Shown: positions 1 through 9,465 of the stretch, in pieces
Layout of the letters: each line of letters opens with the position of its first letter
Position numbering within the stretch: the first letter of the stretch is position 1
The notes under the pieces: generated by a model
What the model saw: the letters and a program-made list of their open reading frames with translations, nothing else
Told to the model about the DNA's origin: nothing
The model's database searches: none
DNA from: Flavobacterium sp. Root420
Lineage (GTDB): Bacteria; Bacteroidota; Bacteroidia; Flavobacteriales; Flavobacteriaceae
Direction of reading: 5' to 3'
Assembly (NCBI RefSeq): GCF_001427905.1
Contig: NZ_LMEF01000029.1
Coordinates: 326,877 to 390,876 of the forward strand
Length of the DNA: 64,000 nt
Made by a program: the position numbers and the translations under genes

Positions 1-244
1 GCATGATAGGGAATATCATTTAGATATTTATTAATCTGTTAATATGCTGACTTATATCCTGTTTGATCTTAAGTCAATCTTAAGTTTGGCAAGGCATTTA
101 TTTACTCAACGGATAAAAAAAATAGTATTTTAGACTAGGGGATCTCTTTTTTGCAAGAAAAAAAAGGTGTATTTGCCTGTTTTTGTTTTTAGTGGCCCAC
201 TGTAAGTGTATAAATGGCTTAGTATTAACTTATTGCAATAAAGC

Positions 245-2095
245 TTAAAACACTAATGGTTTTGGACTTTTTTGAGGTTTTAAAATATCTTCTTTGTTTT
301 TTAATTTGTCTATAACGCTTTGATAATGATCCATTATTTCCATCTTTCCCCAACTACCTTTTGTATTGGTAATATCATACATTTCTTTTTGCTTTGGAGG
401 CAAGTCATCTCGGTAGTACTTACCTGAGTTTTCTGTTGCTTTACCAACGGGGCTTTCGTTATTCATTTTTGAATTTAAACTCTTACCCACTAAACATAAA
501 TTGCCTAAATTATTTAAAACCAATTTGTTCGCTTCATTTTCCATAGATTGTGGTAAATGATGTTCTACAGAATTTCGGTATTTAAATTCAAAATTATATT
601 TTAATGGATATTCAACCCACATTAAATAATCAATAAAATTTAATAAAAAATGAGGTGTATTTGTTCCTTGGGCGTAATTACTATCCTTAACGATCAAGGC
701 TAACTTTTCATTCCTATCATATGTATTAAGAATTAAGGCATCTAATTTGGATAAAAAATCAATAGCGGAAATATTTAAGCTGTTTTGGGGGACAAACCAA
801 CTGAGTAACTCCTGGAGCCAATTTTTATACTTTTTAGTTCTAAAGGTAACTTGCAGCATAGAAAGCGCTTTTATTATTCTTTCTGGATCATCAAAAGTAT
901 TTTTAAAATTTATGCGGTTTTGTTTTTTACTTGCGTAATAATACAGTTCGGGTTTTTTTAATGACCATCTATAGCTATCTTCAGATTTTTCATCTTCAGC
1001 AGATTTTATAACAAACCTATCAAATACCACTCTATAAAAAAGTAAGCTTTTAATAAAGTCTTTGGTATCTATAACTTTCTCTAGTGCATTAAATACTCCT
1101 AGCAAATCATCTCCATTAAGAGGAATGTCATATTGAGTACTGTATTTTAATTTAAAAACATGCATTAAAAAGTTTGGAAAATCAATTATAGAATTCAGTT
1201 TTTCAACCTCATTGTCATTATCTGTGCTATCACTTTGAGCATTCATAATAAGGGGCTTCGATAGAATCTCGCTAATTGTTTGAGGTCGATTTATAGCATT
1301 TCCATCATCGATTATATCAGAAAGCTTATAAGTAAATGAATTGTAGTTTGTTCCAAACAACGCGACTCTTTCATTTGGCGGAAAATACTTTTGAACCTGT
1401 TGATTCATCTGAGAACACGCATCCCAAATTTTCGCATATATTTTAAAATACTTAGAGTCTTTTTCCTTTTCAAGAATTCTAGCCTTTAAGATTTCATGTT
1501 CTTGCAACTGTTCTCCGCGGTTATTCATTACCTCAAAATAATGCGCTACGTCAGTATCATTAGGTATTTCAACTCTAATGAGAATCACTTTAGTGAAAAA
1601 GTATTCTTTGAACTCCCTTAAAGACTTTTCATCTAAAGTATTTAAAGGGGTTTGCGCTAATTTTTTTGGAGTTACATTAGCGTTTTGAATATAATTTACG
1701 GCATCTACAAAATGAGCAATTTTATCATCGCTTAGTGCATTTACGATCTTTGTATCCTGGTAATAGTTATTTAGAAATTCTTCTACTTCGGGTCTGGAAT
1801 CATATTTAAGTTTTGGAGTTGTCAGCTGATTGTCTAAAAATTTTGCAATTAATGAAATTGTTGTTAAGCGCTGTTGACCATCTATAACTTCAAAATCACC
1901 ATTTACTCTTTTTAAAACAACTAAGCTCCCTATATAATAATTAACCTGAGGTATTTTTTTGAAATTTTCATAGATATCTTGCAATAATTGATAGATTTCA
2001 TTCTCACCCCAAGCAAAATTTCTTTGATATAAAGGAACTATGTACTGATCATTTAAAATTTGGTTGATATTTTTATCTAAATTTTTATACTCCAT
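245..2095 (-). CDS. DUF262 and DUF1524 (HNH) protein, GmrSD-like
   Basis: A 616-residue protein with an N-terminal DUF262 domain: YQRNFAW at about residues 23-29 and the signature DGQQR at 72-76. The C-terminal part carries a DUF1524 His-Me finger nuclease signature (RNSVEHHLPQ near residue 511, then LGNLCLVGKSLNSKMNN). In the GmrSD family, DUF262 is an NTP-using ParB/Srx-fold domain and DUF1524 is the nuclease, and known members cut modified phage DNA. Its start overlaps the end of the upstream DUF262 gene by 11 bp, so the two are probably co-translated and may form a complex. It is the last gene of a leftward three-gene operon. Defence is inferred from family; the substrate is unknown. Confidence 0.88.
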   Translation of the reverse strand: MEYKNLDKNINQILNDQYIVPLYQRNFAWGENEIYQLLQDIYENFKKIPQVNYYIGSLVVLKRVNGDFEVIDGQQRLTTISLIAKFLDNQLTTPKLKYDSRPEVEEFLNNYYQDTKIVNALSDDKIAHFVDAVNYIQNANVTPKKLAQTPLNTLDEKSLREFKEYFFTKVILIRVEIPNDTDVAHYFEVMNNRGEQLQEHEILKARILEKEKDSKYFKIYAKIWDACSQMNQQVQKYFPPNERVALFGTNYNSFTYKLSDIIDDGNAINRPQTISEILSKPLIMNAQSDSTDNDNEVEKLNSIIDFPNFLMHVFKLKYSTQYDIPLNGDDLLGVFNALEKVIDTKDFIKSLLFYRVVFDRFVIKSAEDEKSEDSYRWSLKKPELYYYASKKQNRINFKNTFDDPERIIKALSMLQVTFRTKKYKNWLQELLSWFVPQNSLNISAIDFLSKLDALILNTYDRNEKLALIVKDSNYAQGTNTPHFLLNFIDYLMWVEYPLKYNFEFKYRNSVEHHLPQSMENEANKLVLNNLGNLCLVGKSLNSKMNNESPVGKATENSGKYYRDDLPPKQKEMYDITNTKGSWGKMEIMDHYQSVIDKLKNKEDILKPQKSPKPLVF

Positions 2096-3509
2096 AGCCG
2101 GATTTTTGATATTTTGACAAATTTATTTTTTTGTCAGTTGTGGTAATTTTTATATTTAATAAGAGCAATGCTTCTATAACAATAGCTATTTCTTTTCTGC
2201 AATCAATTGGCCGGACCAATTGATTTAAATTTTTTAAATCGGAATAGTTTTTACTTTTTGCTATAATGGCAAATAATTGATGATCAATAGCGTACTGCAT
2301 TACAGACTCATATTTAACTTTTTGCTTCTCTAATCTTAAGCGATAGACAATAGTGTATAATATTTTATAATATTTGTGTAGTCCCTCTTCTCCGAATTTA
2401 TCAAAAACAAATAAAACTAATGATTTGTAGAGTTCTTTCAGGTATCGATCTCCATCTCGTGTAGTAGGATAATCAACAAAGGTCTTGTAAAATTCTTTAA
2501 ACCCGGCAGCGGCAACAGAGTTGTCCAGATAAATAAACAACTGTTTATAGATTTCTGTATAGGTCTCTACATATTCAAAAAAGACTTTCCCATTTATTAT
2601 ATTTTGATTGATTAAGACAAAAGGATTTACATTATCAAGTCGAAGAGTCTCAAATCTTTCCTTTATTGATGTAAGTTTTAAATCATTGGTCTCTTTATGA
2701 TTTAAAAAATGATTTTGCAATAAATCTTTATTCTCAAAGGGATGATCTGCTTTTGGATTAGACTTAAATGTTATTCCTTTAAATTCGTGCAAATTATTTT
2801 TGTTTAATTGATACGCCTTCTCTTTTCTTGACCATAAGCGTGGACGATATAATTGCTCATTAAACAATTGCTTTAAAATATCTTTTATTTGATTTTGTTC
2901 TAAAGGATGACGAGTAGCATTTTCCCATCTCTGATCACATTGAACTTTAAGTATTTGGCTATCTTCTTCCATAGCTCTAATATGATAAGCTTTAAGAAGG
3001 TTATATGCTTGGAGTTCTTTTCCTTTACTGTTTTGCGAGTCAAACATTTGAAATGCTTCAGCATGGTTGGATACTATAACCTCTACAAACTCACAAGAAT
3101 CTATAAGGTATTCTATGAACGCTGCAAACTCAGTGGCAATATGTTCCTGAATCCAGTAATTAATATATCCACTGTTATAAATTATTGCATTTTTAGAATC
3201 AACATGATTGTACTTCAAGGATGAACTAAGAGCCGGGGGGGTACTGTGTGATAATTGTAATAAAGTTAAAATTATGGTTGTAATTCTTTGTTGACCATCT
3301 ACAATATCCAATTGTTTGTTATTCTCATGCAGAATAATACTTCCTATTCTGTAAGTCTTTTTTTTCTGTTTCCAGCTACCATAAATGTCATCTAAGAGCT
3401 GTGTTACTTGTTGATATCCCCAGCGATAGGGTCTTTGGTATTCGGGTATATTTAGATTTTGATTAATTATATCATTAACTTTTTTTATTTCTGCCTTAAT
3501 TCCATTCAT
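2085..3509 (-). CDS. DUF262 protein without HNH domain
   Basis: A 474-residue protein with a clear DUF262 N-terminus (YQRPYRW at 24-30, DGQQR at 71-75). The rest is helix-rich and I see no DUF1524 HPxx/NxxN nuclease signature, so it looks like a GmrS-type subunit without its own nuclease. Its stop lies 11 bp inside the next DUF262 gene, whose product does carry the HNH domain. The pair could therefore be a sensor/nuclease unit. An 85-bp gap separates it from the upstream HExxH gene on the same strand. Function in restriction of foreign DNA is inferred. Confidence 0.85.
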   Translation of the reverse strand: MNGIKAEIKKVNDIINQNLNIPEYQRPYRWGYQQVTQLLDDIYGSWKQKKKTYRIGSIILHENNKQLDIVDGQQRITTIILTLLQLSHSTPPALSSSLKYNHVDSKNAIIYNSGYINYWIQEHIATEFAAFIEYLIDSCEFVEVIVSNHAEAFQMFDSQNSKGKELQAYNLLKAYHIRAMEEDSQILKVQCDQRWENATRHPLEQNQIKDILKQLFNEQLYRPRLWSRKEKAYQLNKNNLHEFKGITFKSNPKADHPFENKDLLQNHFLNHKETNDLKLTSIKERFETLRLDNVNPFVLINQNIINGKVFFEYVETYTEIYKQLFIYLDNSVAAAGFKEFYKTFVDYPTTRDGDRYLKELYKSLVLFVFDKFGEEGLHKYYKILYTIVYRLRLEKQKVKYESVMQYAIDHQLFAIIAKSKNYSDLKNLNQLVRPIDCRKEIAIVIEALLLLNIKITTTDKKINLSKYQKSGYGV

Positions 3510-3594
3510 TACAACAACTTTTTTTACTTTTAGGGTTTTTCAGCTTCGCTTTGTTTACCCATATTGATTATTTATGTTCTAATTTAGTATGAAC

Positions 3595-4188
3595 TTAGCA
3601 CTGATAAAAATTCTCATCTATCTCGCCATCAAGTATTGCCTGTTCAATATCCAGGAGTGTTTGTGACATGGCTAATCTTAATGAACGTTGGGAATTAGTT
3701 GGATTTTGTCTTTGAATTAAATGATGAAGGATAGCACCAAACTCATTATTATGAGTTAAATCTTGCTCTATACTTGCGGCTCGCTGTTCTATTAATCTAC
3801 CTATAGTTCTATCACAATCATTTAATATGATCCCTAACTGATCAACTAAATTTTGTTGTTCAATTAAATGAGCTAATTCATGAAGGGCTATCATTTCAGT
3901 AAATAAAGCATTATATCCTAAGGCCCCGGGTAAGAGGTTTTCTCTTATTGCTAAAGCAAAAGTTAAATTTTCTTCCGGGTTTTTAAAATGTAAAGAATCT
4001 ACATAAAAAGCAAAAACAGCACTGTCAGTATTTGCAATAACAATAGCATGCAATTGTAGATTTAAAATATCTTCCTGCTCAAGAATTGCCTCTCCATTAA
4101 TGATGTTATAAAAGTTTACATTAGCGTTAGCAAGTATTGATTGTATCCCGTAATTTAAAGCAATTGCTGCATAGAGTTGTTCTACCAT
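3595..4188 (-). CDS. small HExxH putative metallopeptidase, operon with DUF262 pair
   Basis: A 197-residue protein with no signal peptide and a zincin-type HELAH motif at residues 103-107 in a hydrophobic helix. Acidic residues downstream (around EQRAASIEQD) could provide the third zinc ligand. I do not recognise the family; it is shorter than a typical zincin and is not an evident ImmA/IrrE protein because it has no HTH. It lies first in the leftward operon ahead of two DUF262 genes, with an 85-bp gap, so a role as a protease accessory of the defence module is possible. The assignment as a peptidase rests on this motif alone. Confidence 0.6.
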   Translation of the reverse strand: MVEQLYAAIALNYGIQSILANANVNFYNIINGEAILEQEDILNLQLHAIVIANTDSAVFAFYVDSLHFKNPEENLTFALAIRENLLPGALGYNALFTEMIALHELAHLIEQQNLVDQLGIILNDCDRTIGRLIEQRAASIEQDLTHNNEFGAILHHLIQRQNPTNSQRSLRLAMSQTLLDIEQAILDGEIDENFYQC

Positions 4189-4610
4189 TAATTAGTTTTT
4201 TAAATGTTTGGTATTATTATTAAAGTTTGAAATTCAAAGTAAGCAATAGTTGGATTTTTATAACTGCAAATTCAATTTTGCTTCTTGGCATATATACCAG
4301 AACTGTGCTTGACTAATTGTGCATATTAATTGCCATTAGAGACTTCTTATTTCTTTGATGTTAAAAGTAGGAAAACATAGTATATAAAAAAGGGCTTAAG
4401 CAAAATCTATTTTTTTGTTCCAATTATTTGGCTCTTTTAAAAATATTGCGATCATTTAAAATAATAAAATAGAAGATAGTCCTTGAAGGTAAAATTTTTA
4501 AAGGTGCTTTTTTTATACTTTGGAGTTTTTTGTTTAGCGAGCAGAGCTTTAAATTGGTTATATTTGTCTATAGCGACATTTAATCTAATTTAAAAAATAA
4601 ACGACGATAA
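4189..4610. other. divergent intergenic region of the defence island
   Basis: This 422-bp AT-rich stretch lies between the leftward HExxH/DUF262 operon and the rightward MazG/DUF2075 operon and should hold the promoters of both. One good -7 box is visible for the rightward operon; none is clear for the leftward one. Confidence 0.6.
4559..4566 (+). promoter_or_regulatory. TAnnTTTG -7 box upstream of mazG-like gene
   Basis: TATATTTG matches the Bacteroidota -7 consensus TAnnTTTG and sits 44 bp before the ATG of the MazG-like gene. TTTG-containing sequence lies 26 bp upstream, a longer spacing than usual, so only the -7 element is well supported. Confidence 0.45.
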
Positions 4611-4940
4611 ATGAATGATTTTGAACAAATTTATGAGGCTCTGCTTAAATTTAGAAATGAAAGAGATTGGGAGCAGTTTCATAATCCTAAGGATTTATCA
4701 CTAGCAATCTCCATTGAGGCCTCAGAGCTCCTAGAGCTTTTTTTGTGGAAAAAAGCAGAAGAAGCAAATCTTGAAAAAATAAAGGACGAACTAGCGGATG
4801 TTTTCTCATTTGCCTTTTTGTTAGCCGATAAATATAAATTAGATGTCAAGGAAATCATTTTGGAAAAAATAGTCAAGAATGCACAAAAATACCCTGTTGA
4901 TAAAGCAAAAGGGAATGCAAAAAAATATAATGAGTTATGA
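4611..4940 (+). CDS. MazG-like nucleotide pyrophosphohydrolase
   Basis: A 109-residue all-alpha protein matching the compact MazG-like NTP pyrophosphatase family. It has SIEASELLELFLW (the ExxE metal-binding helix) near residues 34-46, then ELADVFSFAFLLAD, then a basic C-terminal helix. Such enzymes hydrolyse (d)NTPs to NMP and pyrophosphate. The stop overlaps the ATG of the DUF2075 gene (ATGA overlap), so translation is coupled and the products probably act together. In a defence setting the enzyme could change nucleotide pools or process a signal; that is inference. Confidence 0.85.
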   Translation: MNDFEQIYEALLKFRNERDWEQFHNPKDLSLAISIEASELLELFLWKKAEEANLEKIKDELADVFSFAFLLADKYKLDVKEIILEKIVKNAQKYPVDKAKGNAKKYNEL

Positions 4941-6802
4941 TTATATATCATAGCAGTAAATCCTCGTTTTGTCATGATGTGCGCTCCAATAATATTGAAA
5001 ATGTAATTCATGATTTTTTTAGATCCAAACTCGGCTATTCCACTACAATTGCTGAGATAAATTCATGGAAAATGTCAATGATGTACATGCATAATGTACT
5101 GTGTGATACGGAGATTCCAGATCAGGCGGGTATAATTATTGAATATCAGATTCCTCAAACCTCAAAAAGGATTGATTTTATTGTCACTGGTCAGGACCAT
5201 AAAAAAACTAATTATGCCATTTTAATTGAACTAAAACAGTGGACAGAATCTGAAATTACAAACAAAGATGCTATTATTGAGACTTTTGTGGGTAAAAGAA
5301 AAAGAGAAGTCAGTCACCCGTCTTATCAGGCATGGTCTTATGCATCTCTTCTAGAGGGCTTTAATGAGGCCGTTTATACTTCCAATATTCAATTGAAGCC
5401 TTGTGCATATCTTCATAATTATAACTCAGATAATATAATTGATAATGTTTTTTACAAAGAGCATATCGATCGTGCGCCTTTATTTTTGAAAGCAGACGCA
5501 TTTAAATTAAGTGATTTTATAAAACAATTTGTAAAGTTTGCAGATAAAGATAAGGTAATCTTTGAAATCGATGGGGCAAGAATCCGACCTTCGAAAAATC
5601 TAGCCGATAATCTCTCTTCAATGTTAAAGGGAAACAATGAGTTTGTTATGATAGATGATCAGAAGATTGTTTATGAAAATGCGCTTCATTTAGCAAAAAA
5701 AGCTACTTCTAAAAAGAAGCAGGTATTAATTGTTCAAGGTGGACCAGGTACAGGAAAATCTGTTGTAGCGATTAATTTACTTGTAAAACTGACAAGCCAA
5801 AAATATCTTGCTCAGTATGTTACCAAGAACGCGGCTCCCAGGGCCGTATACGAATCAAAGTTGAAAGGATCATTTAAAAAGTCTGAAATATCAAATTTCT
5901 TTACAGGGTCTGGATCCTTTACAAGTACATTATCAAATGTATTTGATGCCTTGATAGTAGATGAGGCGCACCGTTTAAATGCAAAATCAGGGATATATAA
6001 AAACCTTGGCGAGAATCAGATAAAAGAAATCCTATTTGCATCGAAGTTCTCAGTATTCTTTATAGATGAAAATCAGAAAGTGGCCATTCATGATATTGGT
6101 CAAATAGATGAAATTAAAAAACTTGCTAGTGAACAAGGCGCAGAGGTTACCGAACTCGAACTTAATTCGCAATTCAGATGTAATGGATCAGATGGCTATC
6201 TGGCGTGGCTTGACTATGTATTGCAAATTAGAGAGACGGCCAATATGACTTTAGAGCGGGATGAGTATGATTTTAGGGTTTATGACAATCCATCAGAGCT
6301 ACGAGATAAAATCCTTGAAAGGAACAAAATAAACAATAAAGCCAGATTGGTAGCTGGTTATTGTTGGCCATGGAAAAGCAAAAAAGATTTTAATGCGATG
6401 GATATCTCTTTTCAGGGGTTTGATTTTGCAATGAAATGGAATTTAGCCCAAGATGGAATGAAATGGCTTATTCAGCCCGATTCAGTCAATGAAATAGGAT
6501 GTATACATACCTGTCAAGGACTAGAGGTGGATTATGTAGGGGTGATTTTTGGACCTGATCTAATAGTTAGAGATGGTATTGTTTTAACTGATGCATCAAA
6601 GAGGCACTTTAATGACAGCACTATAAGGGGGTATAAAAAAATGTTGAAGGCCAATCGCACACAGACCCAGGAATTAATGGAGATTATAATAAAGAATACC
6701 TATAGGACACTTATGACAAGGGGAATGAGAGGATGTTATATTTACTGTGAAGATAAAGAGACCAATGACTATTTTAAAAAATTGATTTCAATAAATGATT
6801 AA
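4937..6802 (+). CDS. PD-(D/E)XK plus DUF2075 P-loop ATPase
   Basis: A 621-residue protein. The N-terminal part has a probable PD-(D/E)XK nuclease core: E69, D80 in KRIDFIV, and E98/K100 in AILIELKQW. It is followed by a DUF2075 superfamily-1-like ATPase with Walker A GGPGTGKS near residue 268 and Walker B ALIVDEAHR near 340. Later helicase-like segments are LNSQFRCNGSDGYLAWLDYV and CIHTCQGLEVDYVGVIFG, with a C-terminal TYRTLMTRGMRGCYIY block. DUF2075 proteins resemble the Schlafen/UvrD helicase core. The gene is translationally coupled to the MazG-like gene. A nuclease-helicase defence effector is the likely role, inferred from domains and context. Confidence 0.85.
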   Translation: MIIYHSSKSSFCHDVRSNNIENVIHDFFRSKLGYSTTIAEINSWKMSMMYMHNVLCDTEIPDQAGIIIEYQIPQTSKRIDFIVTGQDHKKTNYAILIELKQWTESEITNKDAIIETFVGKRKREVSHPSYQAWSYASLLEGFNEAVYTSNIQLKPCAYLHNYNSDNIIDNVFYKEHIDRAPLFLKADAFKLSDFIKQFVKFADKDKVIFEIDGARIRPSKNLADNLSSMLKGNNEFVMIDDQKIVYENALHLAKKATSKKKQVLIVQGGPGTGKSVVAINLLVKLTSQKYLAQYVTKNAAPRAVYESKLKGSFKKSEISNFFTGSGSFTSTLSNVFDALIVDEAHRLNAKSGIYKNLGENQIKEILFASKFSVFFIDENQKVAIHDIGQIDEIKKLASEQGAEVTELELNSQFRCNGSDGYLAWLDYVLQIRETANMTLERDEYDFRVYDNPSELRDKILERNKINNKARLVAGYCWPWKSKKDFNAMDISFQGFDFAMKWNLAQDGMKWLIQPDSVNEIGCIHTCQGLEVDYVGVIFGPDLIVRDGIVLTDASKRHFNDSTIRGYKKMLKANRTQTQELMEIIIKNTYRTLMTRGMRGCYIYCEDKETNDYFKKLISIND

Positions 6803-7505
6803 TAAAATAGGGATCAATAAATTAGAAAATAAAAAAATAGTACACCATTGAGTTTACAAAGAGATCAAAGCTACAGTGGCCAGGATACATAATATAAATC
6901 CACCTTATAGAGAAGAATTTGCTTGAAGATTTGGAAAATGGGGTTTGCATGGTATTGTTTCATTACCTGATCAAAGAATGATTTTATTCTTTTTTGACAG
7001 TTAGCGCTACGCAAAGCGGGTGATACTTTTTAAGAAGCAATACAAGAGAGGGGGATTTTAATCTGGCAAGGCAAACCTAGCCAAAAACTTCATAAATAAC
7101 AATCCTCCAGAAAAGTGATATTTATTTGCTGTTTGGAACAATTTCAATAATAAGTATTTAGAGCTGTTATCAATAATTATGAAGTGAAAAATTCATAAAT
7201 CGCTTCGCTATTTCAATTACCCAATTACAAAGTAAAACTTTACTTAGAAATACAAAACCTAGATATTTGATGCCTTTTTTTATTTCTCATTTTATGTGTC
7301 GCGGTACGATTTCAAACTTTAACTAAAAATGCAGGTTTTTAAAAAATCCTGGCTTGTTTTTGGTAACTGGTTGTTGTTTAGGTAGCTGTATTTTTGTTTT
7401 TATACCTGTTCTATAATAATTAAAACAGTCTTAAGGTACTTTTCCCTTGTCTGATTTTATAGAATTAGGTGCTTATATAGAGTATTAATTTAAAAATTAA
7501 ATAAT
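6803..7505. other. 703-bp noncoding gap
   Basis: No convincing gene, RNA or strong hairpin is visible. Reading frames are short and broken. The right end is probably the leader of the MauE-type gene. Confidence 0.5.
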
Positions 7506-9044
7506 ATGAAATTAAGCTTAAAAACAAAGGCAAATATCTTAGATGCTACCTGTTTACTGTATATTTTTTTACTGGTCTATGCGGCAATGAATAAAGGGCT
7601 TGATTTTGAGAAATTCAAGGTAGAACTCGGGCAGTCTCCACTCTTAAGTGCTTTTGCCAGCTGGATCTCCTGGGTGGTGCTTCTTATAGAATTTGCCATT
7701 ACTATTTTTCTTTTGTTCCCTAAAACGCGCTTTAGGGCGCTATACGCCGGATTTTGTTTAATGTCAATGTTTACGGCCTATATTTTTATCATGCTAAATT
7801 TTAGTTCTTTTCTTCCCTGTTCCTGTGGTGGCATACTAGAGAAAATGAGCTGGCAGCAACACCTCGTGTTCAATATTTTTTTTGTAGTACTGGGCGCATG
7901 GGCACTTTGGCTTAATCACACAGCAAATTTTTCCAGCGCAAAGAATCATACAAAACTTCCATATTCCATAGGGTTACTTCTGAGCGCTTTGCTCAGTAGT
8001 GGTATCGTTGTGTTTTTGTTTGTTAGTTCGGAGGAAATTATGCAGCATAAAAATCCTTTTATCCGCCGTTATCCCCATCATCCCGTGACTCTTATAGATA
8101 CGATAGACCTGAAATACAATTCGTATTATTTTGCAGGAGAAGGCGAAGGAAAAATCTATCTTGGAAACTCTACTGCTCCCTTGTCCTTGTTGTCTGTTGA
8201 TACCAAACAAAAGCAGCAAAAAATAAGAATCTCACTGGATCGCAAACTTTTTTCTTTCAGGGTACCCAGGATAGCAGTTGCTCCTCCCTATTTTTATATA
8301 TTGGATGGGAGCGTTCCTGCGATTTTTAGTGGCAATACCCATAATTGGATTGCCAGATTACACGAGTCCAAAGCTCCCTATTTTAATTTGGCAGCACCTA
8401 TAGACAGCAGTTCCATTGTGTTTAGAGGAATAAGCAAGACTACAGGCTATAACACCCTTGGTGTTTTTAAAGCAAAGGAACCATCTAAGACACTAATGGC
8501 ACCACAATTATTGCAAAAGCAAATTGACGGGGTTTTTGATACTGATGGAATGCTGCATTACAGCGCTGAAATAAAAAAAATAGTCTATCTCTATGCCTAT
8601 CGGAACCAGTTTATTGTGGCCGATTCAAAAGGATCATTGAACTATCGGGGCAATACCATTGATACCATCTCGCGTGCGCAGATAAAAGTAGCCTATCTCA
8701 AAGAAAAAACAGAACGGACCATGGCAATCCCTACTCTGAATGTCAATAAAAGCAGCAGTGTTTGCGGACATTTGCTATTTGTTAATTCGAATGTTCCAGG
8801 CCGATTCGAACAAAAGCAGGTTTGGAAGCAAGCCTCCGTGATTGACGTTTATGATCTTAATGAAAAAAGCTACCTCTTTAGTTTTCATATCTATGGGATT
8901 GGAAATAAGAAATTTCGAAGTTTCCAGGTTACCCCAACCCATGTATATGCTCTTATCGATACTAAATTGGTAGTCTATAAACTAGGTGAAAAGCTAAAAA
9001 GTGAAATGAAACACGTATTGGGAAAAAATCCCCATACGCCATGA
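7506..9044 (+). CDS. MauE/DoxX-type membrane protein with large C-terminal domain
   Basis: A 512-residue protein. The first ~170 residues form several transmembrane helices with a CSCGG motif at residues 105-109 (LPCSCGG), typical of MauE-family redox-associated membrane proteins. After the last helix (about 155-175, LLLSALLSSGIVVFLFV) comes a ~330-residue soluble domain, probably periplasmic, whose alternating strands suggest a beta-propeller-like fold. MauE relatives support disulfide chemistry on exported proteins. The next gene encodes a cysteine-containing exported DUF6520 peptide, which is a plausible substrate. The pairing is common in Flavobacteria; the function is not established. 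Confidence 0.75.
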   Translation: MKLSLKTKANILDATCLLYIFLLVYAAMNKGLDFEKFKVELGQSPLLSAFASWISWVVLLIEFAITIFLLFPKTRFRALYAGFCLMSMFTAYIFIMLNFSSFLPCSCGGILEKMSWQQHLVFNIFFVVLGAWALWLNHTANFSSAKNHTKLPYSIGLLLSALLSSGIVVFLFVSSEEIMQHKNPFIRRYPHHPVTLIDTIDLKYNSYYFAGEGEGKIYLGNSTAPLSLLSVDTKQKQQKIRISLDRKLFSFRVPRIAVAPPYFYILDGSVPAIFSGNTHNWIARLHESKAPYFNLAAPIDSSSIVFRGISKTTGYNTLGVFKAKEPSKTLMAPQLLQKQIDGVFDTDGMLHYSAEIKKIVYLYAYRNQFIVADSKGSLNYRGNTIDTISRAQIKVAYLKEKTERTMAIPTLNVNKSSSVCGHLLFVNSNVPGRFEQKQVWKQASVIDVYDLNEKSYLFSFHIYGIGNKKFRSFQVTPTHVYALIDTKLVVYKLGEKLKSEMKHVLGKNPHTP

Positions 9045-9126
9045 TATACTAGCGCTAAGTGTCAGGAATCAGATCGAACACCTGTAGAAAAAAGTAGATC
9101 GCGTTTAATCATAAATTTTAATTATT

Positions 9127-9405
9127 ATGAAAACAATAGTTTTAAAAAAGATGATGCCTATCGGAGTTTTTGTGTTGGGCATCTCCGGAGCATTTTTTAC
9201 CACTTCCATGCAAAGTGCTAATAATGCAGAGGACTTAGTTCCAATATTGGGTTTTGTTGAAACTGAGGATGATCCTTGTGATATTCCTGTTAGCTGTGAT
9301 ACACAAGGTACCCAGATTTGCCGTCTTTTTGGCGCATCGGGACCTCAGGCCAAAGCAATGGACAGCCCGACTACATGTGAAAGGGTAGTGTTTCGTCCTC
9401 AATAA
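9127..9405 (+). CDS. DUF6520 family exported small protein
   Basis: A 92-residue protein with a basic N-terminus, a hydrophobic segment (PIGVFVLGISGAFFTTS) and a short mature region holding several cysteines (DPCDIPVSCDTQGTQICRLFG, then TTCERVV). This is the DUF6520 layout. It follows the MauE-type gene by 82 bp and ends before a strong terminator. The cysteines could be oxidised by the upstream MauE protein; that link is inferred from neighbourhood. Confidence 0.7.
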   Translation: MKTIVLKKMMPIGVFVLGISGAFFTTSMQSANNAEDLVPILGFVETEDDPCDIPVSCDTQGTQICRLFGASGPQAKAMDSPTTCERVVFRPQ

Positions 9406-9427
9406 AGTTTGAATGCCCATTAAAATG

Positions 9428-9461
9428 CAATGCAGTTCCAAAAGAACTGCATTGTTTTTTT
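9428..9461 (+). terminator. intrinsic terminator after DUF6520 gene
   Basis: Perfect 11-bp stem (9428-9438 with 9444-9454), a 5-nt loop and seven Ts. It lies between convergent genes and ends the MauE/DUF6520 operon. Confidence 0.85.
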
Positions 9462-9465
9462 GCAA

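Noticed and set aside
1..244. Possible gene at the left edge
   Set aside because: No open frame or motif is visible; only AT-rich sequence downstream of the DUF262 gene.
6900..7000. Short frames between DUF2075 and MauE-type genes
   Set aside because: All are broken by stops and show no family pattern.
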